A DNA stretch of 64,000 nucleotides from Sodalis glossinidius str. 'morsitans' (GCF_000010085.1 NC_007712.1:4107147-4171146); one strand, 5' to 3'. Shown: positions 1-13,725, numbered from the stretch's first letter. Numbers and translations are program-made. The notes: generated from the sequence alone by a model not told the origin.

Positions 1-312
1 GATGAACGCCGACCCGACCTGCCCAGTGATCGCCACAACCGGCACCGAATCCAATAAAGCATCGGCCAGCCCGGTAATAAGGTTGGTGGCGCCAGGGCCG
101 GAGGTAGCGATGCACACGCCCACTTTACCGGTAGCCCGTGCGTAGCCGATTGCTGCGATGGCCGCGCCCTGCTCATGACGGCATAGCAGGTGTTCCACCC
201 CGCCGTCGAATAGCGCGTCGTATACCGGCATGATAGCGCCGCCGGGGTAGCCGAAAACCATGTCCACACCCTGTGCCCGCAGCGCCTGTATTACCCATTG
301 AGCTCCATTCAT
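1..312 (-). CDS. ilvG: Acetolactate synthase large subunit, 5' part
   Basis: The first 104 codons of acetohydroxyacid synthase II large subunit are visible; the gene runs off the left edge of the window. The enzyme joins two pyruvates, or pyruvate and 2-oxobutyrate, using thiamine diphosphate in the cytoplasm, as the first shared step of valine, leucine and isoleucine synthesis. The visible part is the N-terminal ThDP-binding Pyr domain, with the GYPGGAIMPVYDAL stretch and the conserved glutamate in CRHEQGAA that activates the cofactor, followed by ATSGPGATNLITGLADA. The frame is open with no lesion. It starts at ATG 312, about 140 bases after the ilvL leader stop, so expression should be set by attenuation. 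The position after ilvL favours ilvG over the paralogues ilvB and ilvI. Confidence 0.93.
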   Translation of the reverse strand, partial: MNGAQWVIQALRAQGVDMVFGYPGGAIMPVYDALFDGGVEHLLCRHEQGAAIAAIGYARATGKVGVCIATSGPGATNLITGLADALLDSVPVVAITGQVGSAFI

Positions 313-397
313 GGTTAGTTCCCCGCCTTCGCGCCGCAGGGACAGAACAATATTCTAATTATCATTGAGTGTTCTCCTGTCGCTTGATTGATGCCCC

Positions 398-434
398 AAA
401 AAAAACCCCCGACCAGTTGGTACGGGGGTTTTCT
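398..434 (-). terminator. ilv attenuator terminator
   Basis: Read on the minus strand this is an inverted repeat AACCCCCG...CGGGGGTT with an 11-base loop, followed by a run of eight T. It lies between the ilvL stop (451) and ilvG (312), exactly where the ilvGMEDA attenuator sits in enterics. It should stop transcription when branched-chain aminoacyl-tRNAs are plentiful. Confidence 0.88.
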
Positions 435-450
435 TGAGATTTAAGCTTGT

Positions 451-552
451 TTAGTAAGCTTTTCTTCGTCCAAGTGCAGCCCCGCACGGTGGGATAATAA
501 TCACCACCACGCTAATCACGACTAGGCTAATCACTTGAACAACAGCTTTCAT
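451..552 (-). CDS. ilvL: ilv operon leader peptide
   Basis: A 33-residue leader peptide starts at ATG 552 and ends at TAA 451. It holds a dense run of branched-chain codons, including QVISLVVISVVVIIIPPCG, which closely matches the known enteric ilvL peptide (32 residues in E. coli). Ribosome stalling on these Ile, Val and Leu codons when charged tRNA is scarce would prevent the downstream attenuator from forming. The peptide is a regulator by its translation, not by its product. Its exact preservation in a decaying genome implies that ilv attenuation still works here. Confidence 0.92.
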   Translation of the reverse strand: MKAVVQVISLVVISVVVIIIPPCGAALGRRKAY

Positions 553-594
553 AAATAGGTTTTCATTATGTTGGCATCGAATGAATACCTATAG

Positions 595-623
595 AGTTAT
601 CACAGTTAGTGTAAGCGTGACAA
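595..623 (-). promoter_or_regulatory. Probable ilvL promoter
   Basis: On the minus strand there is TTGTCA (618-623), a 17-base spacer and ATAACT (595-600), ending 43 bases before the ilvL ATG. The -35 is a good match and the -10 is mediocre. Position and spacing suit the ilv operon promoter, but the choice is by eye only. Confidence 0.4.
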
Positions 624-1131
624 CTAATTTCGTTTTCACCATAGCAGACATGACCAGGAATCATGCTTCTAACCTATGATTTATATTGGGTTATTTTTAA
701 GTGAAAATTTTTCATGTTAGCCGGGGATAACTCCCTTGAGGCACCCTAGGCGCAGATCATTTGTGATAGGAAGGGGAGCGTGCACGACCAGTGATATGCA
801 GGCCGTTGCAAGAGTGTATACGCATTGATGGGAGTTAGGTGGGGGAGAAGTTGGATATAGGCGGGGGTTAGGCGGAAAGCGATCATTGTCCGCCTCCCTC
901 TTTTCACGCGTCCTGGATGTCGCTACGGGTATAAGACAGGATAGTGGCGCAGCGAGTCCGGGAGACCCGCCCCTGCAACCAGAAAAGACGATCGCCATTG
1001 TGTCTTTTGCCGCAATGCTGCAATGGCAATGTTTTTTTTCACGGTTGTGCTGCACTTCCCATCACCCCCCCTCCACGCCACCACAATGACTGACATACTC
1101 AGCTCCGGTTAAAAAGGAAGGCCTCATCGCA
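624..1131. other. Intergenic region ilvL-yifB, no gene seen
   Basis: About 500 bases between divergent ilvL and yifB. The open frames here overlap each other on both strands, have low-complexity composition and match nothing I recognise. The stretch 640-720 is AT-rich and could hold ilv upstream activation sites. A possible ribosome-binding GGAAGG lies at 1110-1116 before yifB. Confidence 0.5.
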
Positions 1132-2316
1132 ATGGCGACAATTTATACCCGCGGGTTGATCGGCATCCATGCGCCCTTTATGACGGTAGAGGCACATGCG
1201 GGTAAAGGGCTGCCCGCTTTCACCCTGGTGGGGTTGCCGGAAAGCACCGTGCGCGCGGCGCGGGATCGGGTGCGCAGCGCCATCCTTAACAGCGGATATC
1301 AATTCCCCGCCCGGTGCATCACCGTGAATCTGGTGCCGGCGGATCTGCCGAAAGAAGGGGCGAGCTACGATTTACCGGTCGCACTCGCTATCCTTGCCGC
1401 AACGCAACAGATTCCCTGTACGCGGCTTGACCAGCACGAGTTTCTTGGCGAGCTGTCGCTCGCCGGGGAGTTGCGGGGGGGTGTACGGCGCTATACCGGC
1501 CGCCCATGGCGCGGCGGCCGACGGGCGGCAGCTTATCCTGCCCCAAGCCAATAGTGAGGAAATCGCGCTGCTGCCGGACAGCCAGGCCTATCTCGCCGGT
1601 TGTTTGCACCAGGTGTGCCGTTTCCTACAGGGCAACGACGCGCTGACCTTCGCCGATCCGACTGCATTCACCCAGCTGACCCCGCCTGACGGCGGTGATC
1701 TTGCGGAGGTTATCGGCCAGCAGCACGCCAGGCGCGCGCTGTAAATTGCCGCCGCTGTCGGATGACGAGGCCATGGAAACCGCCACCATCACCAGCCTGG
1801 TCAGCATCAGCAGCGCGAACCGCTGGAGACGGACGAAATCCATATCGCACGGGTCCAGGCCAGCATCTGCCTGCCGGCGCGCTTCCAGCTGGTAGCGGCG
1901 ATGAATCCCAGCCCTTCCGGCGATCGCAGCGGCGTACACGCCCGCTGTGGAGCCGCCGAGATAGTACGCTATCTGAATCGCCTGTCGGGTCCATTTCTCG
2001 ATCGCTTCGATCTGTCGGTGGACGTTCCGCTGCTGCAGCCCGGCGAGGACAGCGCGCGCAGAGCCTCAACGCCAGATTGAGCAATACGCAGCTGGCGCAA
2101 TGCTGTCATTTGTCGGAAGCCGATGGCCTATTTCTGGAAAATGCGCTAACGGCGCTGGGATTATCGGTACGTGCCTGGCATCGCCTATTAAAGGTAGCCC
2201 GTACCCTAGCAGATCTGGCGGGTGAAGCCCACATTAGCCGGATTCATCTGGCGGAAGCGCTCAGCTATCGCTGCATTGACCGGCTGCTGCACGAACTGTG
2301 GCAGCAGCGGGAATAA
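1132..2316 (+). pseudogene. yifB: YifB/ComM-type Mg-chelatase-like AAA ATPase, broken
   Basis: This is the remnant of the YifB (ComM family) AAA+ ATPase, a helicase-like branch-migration protein in naturally transformable relatives and about 506 residues long when intact. The N-terminal part from ATG 1132 is clear (GLPAFTLVGLPESTV, VPADLPKEGASYDLP). The frame shifts near 1480, again near 1745 and again near 2070. The stretch after IGQQHARRAL jumps to LPPLSDDEAMETA, so the Walker A region is deleted. A second deletion removes the segment between TSLVSIS and REPLETDEIHIARVQ, which contains Walker B. The C-terminal motif FQLVAAMNPSPSGD and the final RAWHRLLKVARTLADL are still readable. Total length is about 1185 bases against some 1520 expected. 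It cannot make a working ATPase. Confidence 0.9.
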
Positions 2317-2325
2317 CAGAGAGAT

Positions 2326-2350
2326 TAAAGGGGCCGCAGCCCCTTCTTTA
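2326..2350. terminator. Bidirectional terminator between yifB and maoP
   Basis: A GC-rich hairpin AAGGGGC-CGCA-GCCCCTT is flanked by A-rich sequence on the left and T-rich sequence on the right. It lies between the convergent 3' ends of yifB (2316) and maoP (2351), so it can serve both strands. Confidence 0.75.
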
Positions 2351-2689
2351 TCAATCTTCGGTGTCGGTGTAGTCTTCCACCACATCCATCTGCGGTTTAC
2401 CGCCGGAAAGGGTATGAAAACGCTTGGGACGGCGAGTATGCTCTATGTACTTGAACCAAACCTTCTCATGTTCATTGGTGGGGGCAAGTTCACCGTGGCA
2501 CACCGCAACAAACTGCCACTCATCCTCAGTTACCGGCTCTCGTTTGCCACTATCAAGATCATTGTAGGCATGGCCGCAACGCTCCAATAATTGCGCTTCC
2601 CGAATGGTAAAATGACCATGCCGGGAGAAGCCGCGAGGATAATTTTTGTTATCAAAATAACGATTAGTAGTAAAAAAGCTGTCCGCCAT
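2351..2689 (-). CDS. maoP: MaoP, Ori macrodomain protein (DUF413, YifE)
   Basis: This 112-residue protein has the same length as E. coli MaoP and is nearly identical in pattern (FFTTNRYFDNKNYPRGFSRH near the start, KRFHTLSGGKPQ near the end). MaoP acts with the nearby maoS site to organise the Ori macrodomain of the chromosome, which fits its place near oriC. I chose ATG 2689 rather than the upstream ATG 2719 because the family starts at MADSF and a GGTGGGAG ribosome-binding site precedes it by a few bases. It is divergent from hdfR with a 120-base gap that should hold both promoters, and possibly a maoS-like site, which I could not identify. It is intact. Confidence 0.93.
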   Translation of the reverse strand: MADSFFTTNRYFDNKNYPRGFSRHGHFTIREAQLLERCGHAYNDLDSGKREPVTEDEWQFVAVCHGELAPTNEHEKVWFKYIEHTRRPKRFHTLSGGKPQMDVVEDYTDTED

Positions 2690-2809
2690 CTTACGCGCTC
2701 CCACCTCTACATAAGCCATGCTGTTTATGGCGCGGAGTATTAGTTAGGCTTGACTTTCTGTAAAACGAAACATTTTAATCAGTAAGACAAAATTTTTTTG
2801 GAGAGCGTA

Positions 2810-3631
2810 GTGGACTCGGAATTACTGAAAACATTCTTGGAAGTAAGCCGTACCCGACATTTTGGGCGTGCGGCGGAAGCACTCTATTTGACACAATCGG
2901 CGGTAAGTTTTCGCATCCGCCAGTTGGAAACACAGCTCGGCGTCAGCCTTTTCACCCGCCATAGGAATAATATTCGCTTGACGGCGGCGGGCGAACGGCT
3001 ATTGCCCTATGCTGAAAATCTGATGGTTACCTGGCAGGTCGCCAAGCAGGAAGTGACGCGCTCGTTACAGCACAATCCGCTGTCCATCGGCGCCAGCGCC
3101 TCGCTGTGGGAAGCATGGCTGGGGGACTGGCTGCAAAATCTTTATCAACAATGGCCGGATCTACAATTGGAAGCACGCATTGCCCTGCGTCAGGGGCTGA
3201 TAAAAGAGCTGCACGAACGCCAATTGGATTTGCTGATTACCACCGAAGCGCCAAAAATGGAAGAGTTAGCCAGTCAGCAGCTCGGCAGTTTCTCCCTGAC
3301 GCTGTTTACCGATGTCAACGGCGCGTCAGTAAGCGACAGACGTCCCTATATTCAGCTTGAATGGGGCGCCGATTTTCACACGCATGAAAACCGGCTGCAG
3401 TTAAACCAGCAGGCGCCGCTCGTCACAACGACTTCGGCGCAGTTGACGCGCCAACTATTGCAGGTCACTGCCGCCTGCGCCTTTCTGCCCAGTCATTGGG
3501 CCCAACGCTTCGCGGATTTGCGATCTGTCAACGATGTGCCGTCGATAGTCCGTCCGCTGTATGCGGTGTGGTTACAAAACAGCGATCAGCGTCCGATGAT
3601 TAGACAGCTATTAAAAACCGCCGTGCTATAA
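2810..3631 (+). CDS. hdfR: LysR-type regulator HdfR
   Basis: HdfR is a LysR-family transcription factor known in E. coli as a repressor of the flagellar master operon flhDC and, in turn, as a target of H-NS. The 273-residue protein has the N-terminal winged helix-turn-helix (FLEVSRTRHFGRAAEALYLT, then QSAVSFRIRQLE) and a substrate-binding domain with ITTEAPKMEEL and the C-terminal AVWLQNSDQRPMIR block. Start choice: GTG 2810 is preceded by TTGGAGAG and aligns with the family start DSELLKTFLEV; an upstream in-frame TTG at 2798 would bury the ribosome-binding site. Its stop overlaps the convergent end of the yjfF remnant by six bases. The coding frame is intact. Whether flagellar genes remain as targets cannot be told from here. 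Confidence 0.9.
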   Translation: MDSELLKTFLEVSRTRHFGRAAEALYLTQSAVSFRIRQLETQLGVSLFTRHRNNIRLTAAGERLLPYAENLMVTWQVAKQEVTRSLQHNPLSIGASASLWEAWLGDWLQNLYQQWPDLQLEARIALRQGLIKELHERQLDLLITTEAPKMEELASQQLGSFSLTLFTDVNGASVSDRRPYIQLEWGADFHTHENRLQLNQQAPLVTTTSAQLTRQLLQVTAACAFLPSHWAQRFADLRSVNDVPSIVRPLYAVWLQNSDQRPMIRQLLKTAVL

Positions 3632-4447
3632 AGGTTCGCGGCGCGCTGCATCGGTTGGCGCGGTTTCGCTCATTGGCGTGGGCCGGGCTACTACTGCGGT
3701 ACCGCTTCCACGGCGCGCCAGCCAGAAAGCGTTTAATCCTTTCTGTAAGCCGATAAAACCGAACAGCAGGATCCCGATGACGATCTTGGTCCACCAGGAG
3801 CTGAGCGTACCGTCAAAGGTGATATACTTTTGAATCAGCCCCTAGATCATGACCCAAACAAGGCGCCTAACAGGGTGCCGACGCCACCGGTCAATAACGT
3901 ATCGCCAATGACCACCGCCGCGATAGTATCCAGTTCCACGCCGCTGGCCGCCAGAGCATAGCCTGCTGAGGTATAAAGAGAAAACACGATACCTGATAAC
4001 ACCGCCAGAGAACTTGATAGCATGTAGATCCGCACCGTCGTGCTCCTCACCGGCACGCCCATCAGAGCGGCTGAATAACCGTTGCCGCCCATCGCGTAAA
4101 CGTAAGGCCGAAGCGTGTACGGTGCGCCAGAGCACCCCAGCGGCCAACAACATGATCAGCGCCAGCACGATAACAAAGGCCAGTCCGGGCGGAACGTCAT
4201 ATTCCCCAATCATCTTCGCCAGCAACACACTGGTAAACGCAATTGTAGATCCCACCGACAAATCAATACCGCCGGAGAAAATAACGAAGGTCATTCCCAC
4301 CGCCACGATACCCAGAAAAGCATTGTCCGTCAGTAAATCACCAATGACCCGTGTAGAGGCAAAGCCGGGATATTGGCTCAGACAGTACAAGTAACCGGCA
4401 ATGAACACCACGATAGTCATCGCCAGCGGCAAGTTTCGTTTCAGCAT
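3626..4447 (-). pseudogene. yjfF: Sugar ABC transporter permease YjfF, broken
   Basis: This is the remnant of the second permease of the YtfQRT-YjfF galactofuranose importer, an inner-membrane protein of about 331 residues when intact. The N-terminus from ATG 4447 is clear (KRNLPLAMTIVVFIAGYLYC, FVIFSGGIDLSVGS). An internal deletion of roughly 110 codons follows LLAAGVLW, then a frameshift into the frame carrying VPVRSTTVRIYMLSSSLA. Near 3843 a TAG replaces a sense codon just before GLIQKYITFDGTLSSWW. The reading then continues to the original stop at 3626. The start overlaps the ytfT stop (ATGA), so the genes were translationally coupled. Confidence 0.87.
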
Positions 4448-5064
4448 CAGCGGCGCCTCCGCAGCATCGACAGCGATATTCGCGGCGACTGCACCATCAA
4501 AAACAGCAGCACCACAATCGCTTTCACTACCAGGTTAAATTCGGGCTGGAAGCCGGAAAGCAAAATACCGGTGTTCATCCCCTGAAGAATCAGCGCTCCC
4601 ACTACCGATAACAGCAAATAGAAACGGCCGCCTAAAAGCGAGCCGCCACCGATGACCACCGCCAAAATGGCGTCCAGCTCCAGCCACAAACCGGCATTGT
4701 TGGCATCTGCCCCCTGAAATATCGGCGGTAATAATAATTCCGGCGACGGCGGCGCACAGCCCGCACAGCATATACACCACCATCAGCACCAGACGCGTGT
4801 TCACCCCCGTGTTATGCGCCGAACGGATGTTGATGCCGGCCGCCTCGATAAAGAGCCCTAGCGCGGTTTTGCGGGTCAGCCCCCACAACAGCAGCAGCAT
4901 CGCGACGGCGATAATCACCGGAATCGGTAACCATAGCAACGCCCCGTGGCCGATTTCGCCAAACGCCGCATTATCGAAAGTGACAATCTGGTCCTCGGTA
5001 ATCATCTGCGCCGCACCGGCGCTCCGCGGTTGATGAGATCGATCACGCTCCGAACAGCCTACCG
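4447..5064 (-). pseudogene. ytfT: Sugar ABC transporter permease YtfT, broken
   Basis: This is the remnant of the YtfT permease, about 340 residues in E. coli. Only the C-terminal part is left: TEDQIVTFDNAAFGEIG, then LTRKTALGLFIEAAGINIRS, then a frameshift near 4690 into WLELDAILAVVIGGGSLLGG and the final segments down to the stop at 4447. The N-terminal ~145 codons are missing; the sequence upstream at 5064-5100 reads as the 3' end of ytfR joined to ytfT scraps such as VIDLINRGAPV in another frame. A deletion has therefore fused the two genes. No membrane permease could be made. Confidence 0.85.
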
Positions 5065-6430
5065 TCATGAATACGCAGTGAAAAAAAATGCGGCGAGACC
5101 AGAGATGGCCAGCAGCGCCATGCCGTCGGCGCACAGCGCCTCGATCGCCCGGATGATATCCGCATGGGCGCCGAGATCGATACCGCGGATGGGTTCATCC
5201 AAAATCAAAAAGCACGGCTGTGTAGCCAACCAGCGTGACAGTAATACTTTCTGCTGATTGCCGCTGGAGAGATACTGAATCTCCTGTTCCGTGCCGGGGT
5301 GCTGATGCGCAATTGCTCCGTAACGGTAACGGCCGGAACCAGCCGCGCTGCGCCTGTAGCGCCAGGATGATGTTTTCACGCACCGTGGCGGAACCGATAA
5401 TGCCCTCGTTTTTCCGGTCTTCCGGGCAATAGCCGAAACCAAGATGGGCGGCGCGGGTTCGAGAGATGAATACGTTTTCCGGCCAGGCGGGCTTCACCGC
5501 TGTCCGCAGGTTTAATACCAAACAGCAGTTGCGCGGTCTCGGTACGGCCAGATCCCAGCAACCCGGCCAGGCCGACGATTTCGCCAGGCCGCACCTGCAA
5601 ATCAAAGGGCGCCACCATGCCGCGCCGGCCGTACCGGTGGAAAGCCACCAGAGGATCCACGTGGCTCACCGGCCGGTCGGAACGTTTCAAGTCAGCCTCA
5701 TTGAACATTTTACCCAACATCATTTGCACCAGTTCCAACCGCGGCAACGTGGCGGCATCGCGGGTGCCGACCAGTTGACCGTTGCGCAGCACGGTAATGC
5801 GATCGCTGATTTGATAATAGACCTGATCGAGGAAATGCGTGACGAAGATCATCCCGACCCCTTCATCGCGCAACTGACGCAATATCGCAAGCAACATCGC
5901 TACTTCATTCGCGTCCAGGCTGGCGGTAGGCTCGTCGAGGATCAATACCCGCGCGGAAAGATCGACCGCCCGGGCGATAGCCACGATTTGCTGTATCGCG
6001 ATGAAGTAATTGGCCAAGGGCTGACTGACATCGACCGCCAAGCCGTATTGAGCCAAAATCTGCCGGGCACGGGCGTTCATTTTCCGATGCGAAACCAGGC
6101 CTAAGGAAACAGGCTCGTGGCCGATAAAAAGATTGGCCGCTACCGACAGATTCGGCAGTAGATTAACTTCCTGATAGACGGTTCCAATACCCATGGCTTG
6201 CGCGTCGGCGGTACCCTCGGGATCCACCCTCCGACCGGCAAGCATGATCTCGCCGGCCGAGCGGCGATAAACGCTGGTCAGCGCTTTAATCAGCGTTGAC
6301 TTGCCGGCGCCATTTTCACTCAACAGCGCAACCACCTCGTCACTATGCAGGGTAAAGTCCACTTGAGGGCTTTTACGCCGGGAAATTCCACGCTGACGCT
6401 TTTAAGCTCCAATAGCGGTGCGGATGCCAT
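5065..6430 (-). pseudogene. ytfR: Sugar ABC transporter ATPase YtfR, broken
   Basis: This is the ATP-binding subunit of the galactofuranose-type importer, a double-ABC protein of about 500 residues. The original start is ATG 6430, reading MASAPLLELKSVSVEFPGVKAL; a frameshift near 6362 moves to the frame with Walker A ENGAGKSTLIKAL and signature LDEPTASLDANEV. The second ABC half shows GLLGSGRTETAQLLFG, then a shift near 5420 to the frame with ALQAQRGWFRPLP, and a further shift to YLSSGNQQKVLLSRW and ILDEPIRGIDLGAHAD. The 3' end is lost in the deletion that joins it to ytfT. At least three frameshifts and one deletion make it non-functional. Confidence 0.88.
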
Positions 6431-6497
6431 GCCTGTTTCCCCCCGTCATCGATACGCCAGCCGCTACCCTGGCAGGCGGCGAAGTCGTCACCGTTTG

Positions 6498-7457
6498 TTA
6501 ATAGCCCATGCTCTGCTTGGCGTCATATTCTTGTTTGGCGGTATCGAGCAGCAATAATCGTGAGTCGGTCTGGATAAACTTCGGCGGTGCTTTACCGTCT
6601 TTCTTCATCGCCAGCAGAGCATCGAAAGCCGGGCCTGCCATGTTGGGCGTCAACTCGACCGTGGCATTGGCTTCGCCATTCATCATGGCTTTAAAAATAT
6701 CCGGAACGCCGTCAATTGAGATCACTTTAATCTGCAAACCCGGTTTCAGACCCGCCTCTTTAATCGCCTGAATAGCGCCGATGGCCATATCATCGTTATG
6801 GGCGTAAACGGCGCAGATATTCTTGCCGTTTTGTTCCGCTTTGATAAAGCTTTCCATCATCTCTTTTCCCTTACTAAGGGTAAAATCACCGGACTGCGAA
6901 CGAATGATCTTGATATTAGAATGCGCGCTGATGCCCTCTGCAAACCCTTTTTTACGGTTGATAGCGACGCTGGCTCCGACCGTGCCCCGCAGTTCCACCA
7001 CGTTACAGGCTTTATCGCCTACGTCCTTCGCCAACCACTCGCCGGCGACTTTACCCTCCATGCACGCTATCAGAGGCGACTGCGGAGGTATAAAGCGATG
7101 GGTCATTGACCTCTATCATGCAGTCCAGCAAAAAGACGGGGATTTTGGCTTCCTTGGCCTCCTGCAATACGGGCGTCCAGCCGGTGGCGACCACCAGCGC
7201 AATAAAGATGGCGTCCACCCCTGTACGATAAAGGAGCGTACCGCTTTAATTTGGTTTTCCTGTTTTTGCTACGCATCGGCGATTTTCAGTGTAATGCCGC
7301 GCTTTTCCGCTTCGGTTTTCGCGACTTTGGTTTCCGCCGAACGCCAGCCGGATTCCGAACCAATTTGGTAGAAACCCACCACCGGTGCTGCCGCCTGCGC
7401 CGTCTGACCCAAGGCAACGCTTACCGCCAAAGCAATTATCATGCGCTTGACCATCAT
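6498..7457 (-). pseudogene. ytfQ: Sugar-binding periplasmic protein YtfQ, broken
   Basis: This is the periplasmic binding protein of the same importer, about 318 residues when intact. ATG 7457 follows an AAGGAAGG ribosome-binding site and starts a signal peptide (KRMIIALAVSVALGQTAQA) and the mature start APVVGFYQIGSESGWRSAET. Frame breaks occur near 7270, about 7200 and about 7100, in the part that would read QENQIKAVRSF. From 7095 down the frame is open and family-like (NVVELRGTVGASVAINRKKG, IKIIRSQSGDFTLSKG) to the stop at 6498. It was the first gene of the operon ytfQ-ytfR-ytfT-yjfF, all four now broken. Confidence 0.88.
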
Positions 7458-7730
7458 GTGACCTTCCTTATTTTTCTCTTTTTGCAGGGGTGAGGCGCAC
7501 CCAGCCTTCGGCCAGCGGCTAATGGCCGGGCGCTTTTTGGGACGGTAATGCTGGATGAGTAATGGATGCATCTCCCTTATTGTCTATAGGTATTAATTAG
7601 TTTTAATAGAAATAATTATGATGAGCGGTATCACACCCTGAACGAACAGTGTTTTTGTGCATATGTTTAGCTGATTCAGATCAGGCGGTGATGTGGCAAC
7701 AGCTGCTGTGCGGGGAAAAACCAACGGGCG

Positions 7731-7762
7731 AAAAAAACCCTTCGCGTTTGCGAAGGGTTTTC
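7731..7762 (-). terminator. rRNA operon terminator
   Basis: On the minus strand AACCCTTCGC-AAAC-GCGAAGGGTT is followed by seven T. It lies 7 bases after the 3' end of tRNA-Trp and ends the rRNA operon. Confidence 0.9.
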
Positions 7763-7768
7763 CATGGC

Positions 7769-7844
7769 TGGCAGGGGCGGAGAGACTCGAACTCCCAACA
7801 CCCGGTTTTGGAGACCGGTGCTCTACCAATTGAACTACGCCCCT
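7769..7844 (-). tRNA. trpT: tRNA-Trp (CCA)
   Basis: This 76-base tRNA reads AGGGGCGTAGTTCAATTGG at its 5' end, has the anticodon CCA in GGTCTCCAAAACC, the GTTCGAGTC T-loop, and an encoded CCA end. It is essentially identical to the E. coli tRNA-Trp. It is the last gene of the rRNA operon, as trpT is in E. coli rrnC. Confidence 0.97.
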
Positions 7845-7852
7845 AAATAGGG

Positions 7853-7929
7853 TGGCGGTGCGGACGGGACTCGAACCCGCGACCCCCGGCGTGACAGGCC
7901 GGTATTCTAACCGACTGAACTACCGCACC
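7853..7929 (-). tRNA. tRNA-Asp (GTC)
   Basis: This 77-base tRNA has the anticodon GTC in GCCTGTCACGC, an acceptor stem GGTGCGG/CCGCACC, the GTTCGAGTC T-loop and an encoded CCA. The acceptor stem differs from the E. coli stem (GGAGCGG) by a compensated pair. It lies 8 bases before tRNA-Trp, in the distal tRNA pair of an rrnC-type operon. Confidence 0.97.
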
Positions 7930-8063
7930 ACCGAATCACTACACACACACACACCAGATTAACATGAGCGAGGTCAGACGCCTGTTGACCATCCCGGGTG
8001 TTACCGCAGCTCGCGCTACCTGTTGATACTGCTCGTCACGGGCTACCCGTTAGGACGTAATGG

Positions 8064-8183
8064 ATGCCTGGCAGTTCCCTACTCTCGCATGGGGAGACCC
8101 CACACTACCATCGGCGCTACGGCGTTTCACTTCTGAGTTCGGCATGGGGTCAGGTGGGACCACCGCGCTCGTGCCGCCAGGCA
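8064..8183 (-). rRNA. rrf: 5S ribosomal RNA
   Basis: This 120-base 5S rRNA runs from TGCCTGGCGGCACGAGCGCG to GAACTGCCAGGCAT. The terminal helix is complete and the internal ATGCCGAACTCAGAAGTGAA block matches enterics exactly. It lies between 23S rRNA and tRNA-Asp. Confidence 0.97.
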
Positions 8184-8377
8184 AATTCGTTTTCCGCACC
8201 GCTTTCACCATGCAGACTGCTCTTGCTGCCCAACCCTCACTTGCGTGACCATCGGGCGTTATCCGGAACATCGCTGATATCGTCTTTCTGGCGCTCGCGT
8301 TCATGTCGCTTGCGCTTTGCCGCTAACGTTCGTTACAGCTCTGGCTTTCGCCCTCTCTCAAACAGCTCAGGTGTTGT

Positions 8378-11382
<3,005 letters not shown>

Positions 11383-11517
11383 TCACAACCCTGAGCTGTC
11401 TGCGCGCTACAGTGATAACGCTTGCGCGTTACCTCAGGTTTGCTTACTTCGTTTGAGAGACTCGCATACTGAGTTTGCACTTCAGCATGTGTTTCAAATT
11501 TTCAGCTTGTTCCGGAT

Positions 11518-11529
11518 TGTTAAAGAGCG
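11518..11529 (-). promoter_or_regulatory. boxA antitermination site in the 16S-23S spacer
   Basis: Minus-strand GCTCTTTAACA lies between tRNA-Glu and 23S rRNA. It repeats the leader boxA and should load the Nus antitermination complex again before 23S. Confidence 0.75.
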
Positions 11530-11577
11530 GTATTTCGCAGCGCGCTTGATAAACGCGCTCTGAAATAACAAGCAAAG

Positions 11578-11653
11578 TGGCGTCCCCTAGGGGGTTCGAA
11601 CCCCTGTTACCGCCGTGAAAGGGCAGTGTCCTAGGCCACTAGACGAAGGGGAC
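11578..11653 (-). tRNA. tRNA-Glu (TTC)
   Basis: This 76-base tRNA starts GTCCCCTTCGTCTAG, has the anticodon TTC in GCCCTTTCACGG, the GGGGTTCGAACCCCC T-arm and an encoded CCA end. It is the single spacer tRNA between 16S and 23S rRNA, which places the operon in the Glu-spacer class. Confidence 0.97.
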
Positions 11654-11874
11654 TCGAAAAGCGCGGGCATCGCGATACTTTGGCGTGGAAGGCACCGCTT
11701 TCAGTAAGGCAAAGCGGGTAACCCTGACCGCAAAAGCGGTGGTAACTTCGCTCAGCCGCCAATGACTTTTACCTTGCTCGCCGGGTGAACAGGAAAAAGC
11801 CGCCGACGGGCTGCTTTGCTCGTGACAGTTATCAGACAATCTGTGTGGACACGTCACTCAACGTATCGCTTAGG

Positions 11875-13416
<1,542 letters not shown>

Positions 13417-13541
13417 AAAGCTTGATGCTCAAAGAATCAAAACTGGTATTCATATGAATATTTGTTGTTCACTCTTCAAGACTTGATATTTCGGTATGTC
13501 GATATCGTCTTGTGAGTGCCCACACAGATTGTCTGATAAAT

Positions 13542-13553
13542 TGTTAAAGAGCA
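13542..13553 (-). promoter_or_regulatory. rRNA leader boxA
   Basis: Minus-strand TGCTCTTTAACA, followed by ATTTATCAGACAATCTGTGTG, is the standard leader antitermination signal upstream of 16S rRNA. Confidence 0.88.
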
Positions 13554-13588
13554 GTGCCGGCTGTTTTCTCGACCCGCACGAGTGGCAC

Positions 13589-13616
13589 ATATTACGCTTT
13601 TCTGCTGTAAAGTCAA
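13589..13616 (-). promoter_or_regulatory. rRNA promoter P2
   Basis: TTGACT (13611-13616), a 16-base spacer and TAATAT (13589-13594) on the minus strand. It closely resembles enteric rrn P2 and lies about 110 bases downstream of P1. Confidence 0.85.
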
Positions 13617-13697
13617 GCTTTTATTTTCCCGTAGCGGGCCGCCTGCCTCTGGCTGAACCGGTGCGCCGTAGCGACTGTTTCCGGTCAGTGGAGGCGC

Positions 13698-13725
13698 ATT
13701 ATAGGGCCTTCACGGCCGGTGACAA
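13698..13725 (-). promoter_or_regulatory. rRNA promoter P1
   Basis: TTGTCA (13720-13725), a 16-base spacer and a perfect TATAAT (13698-13703), followed by GCGCCTCCACTGACCGG, which is almost the E. coli rrn P1 discriminator and start. AT-rich DNA at 13740-13790 upstream fits an UP element and Fis sites. Confidence 0.92.

Noticed and set aside
717..1089. Overlapping open frames of 112 and 67 codons between ilvL and yifB
   Set aside because: They lie on opposite strands over the same bases, have odd composition (Pro, Cys and Ser rich) and no recognisable domain.
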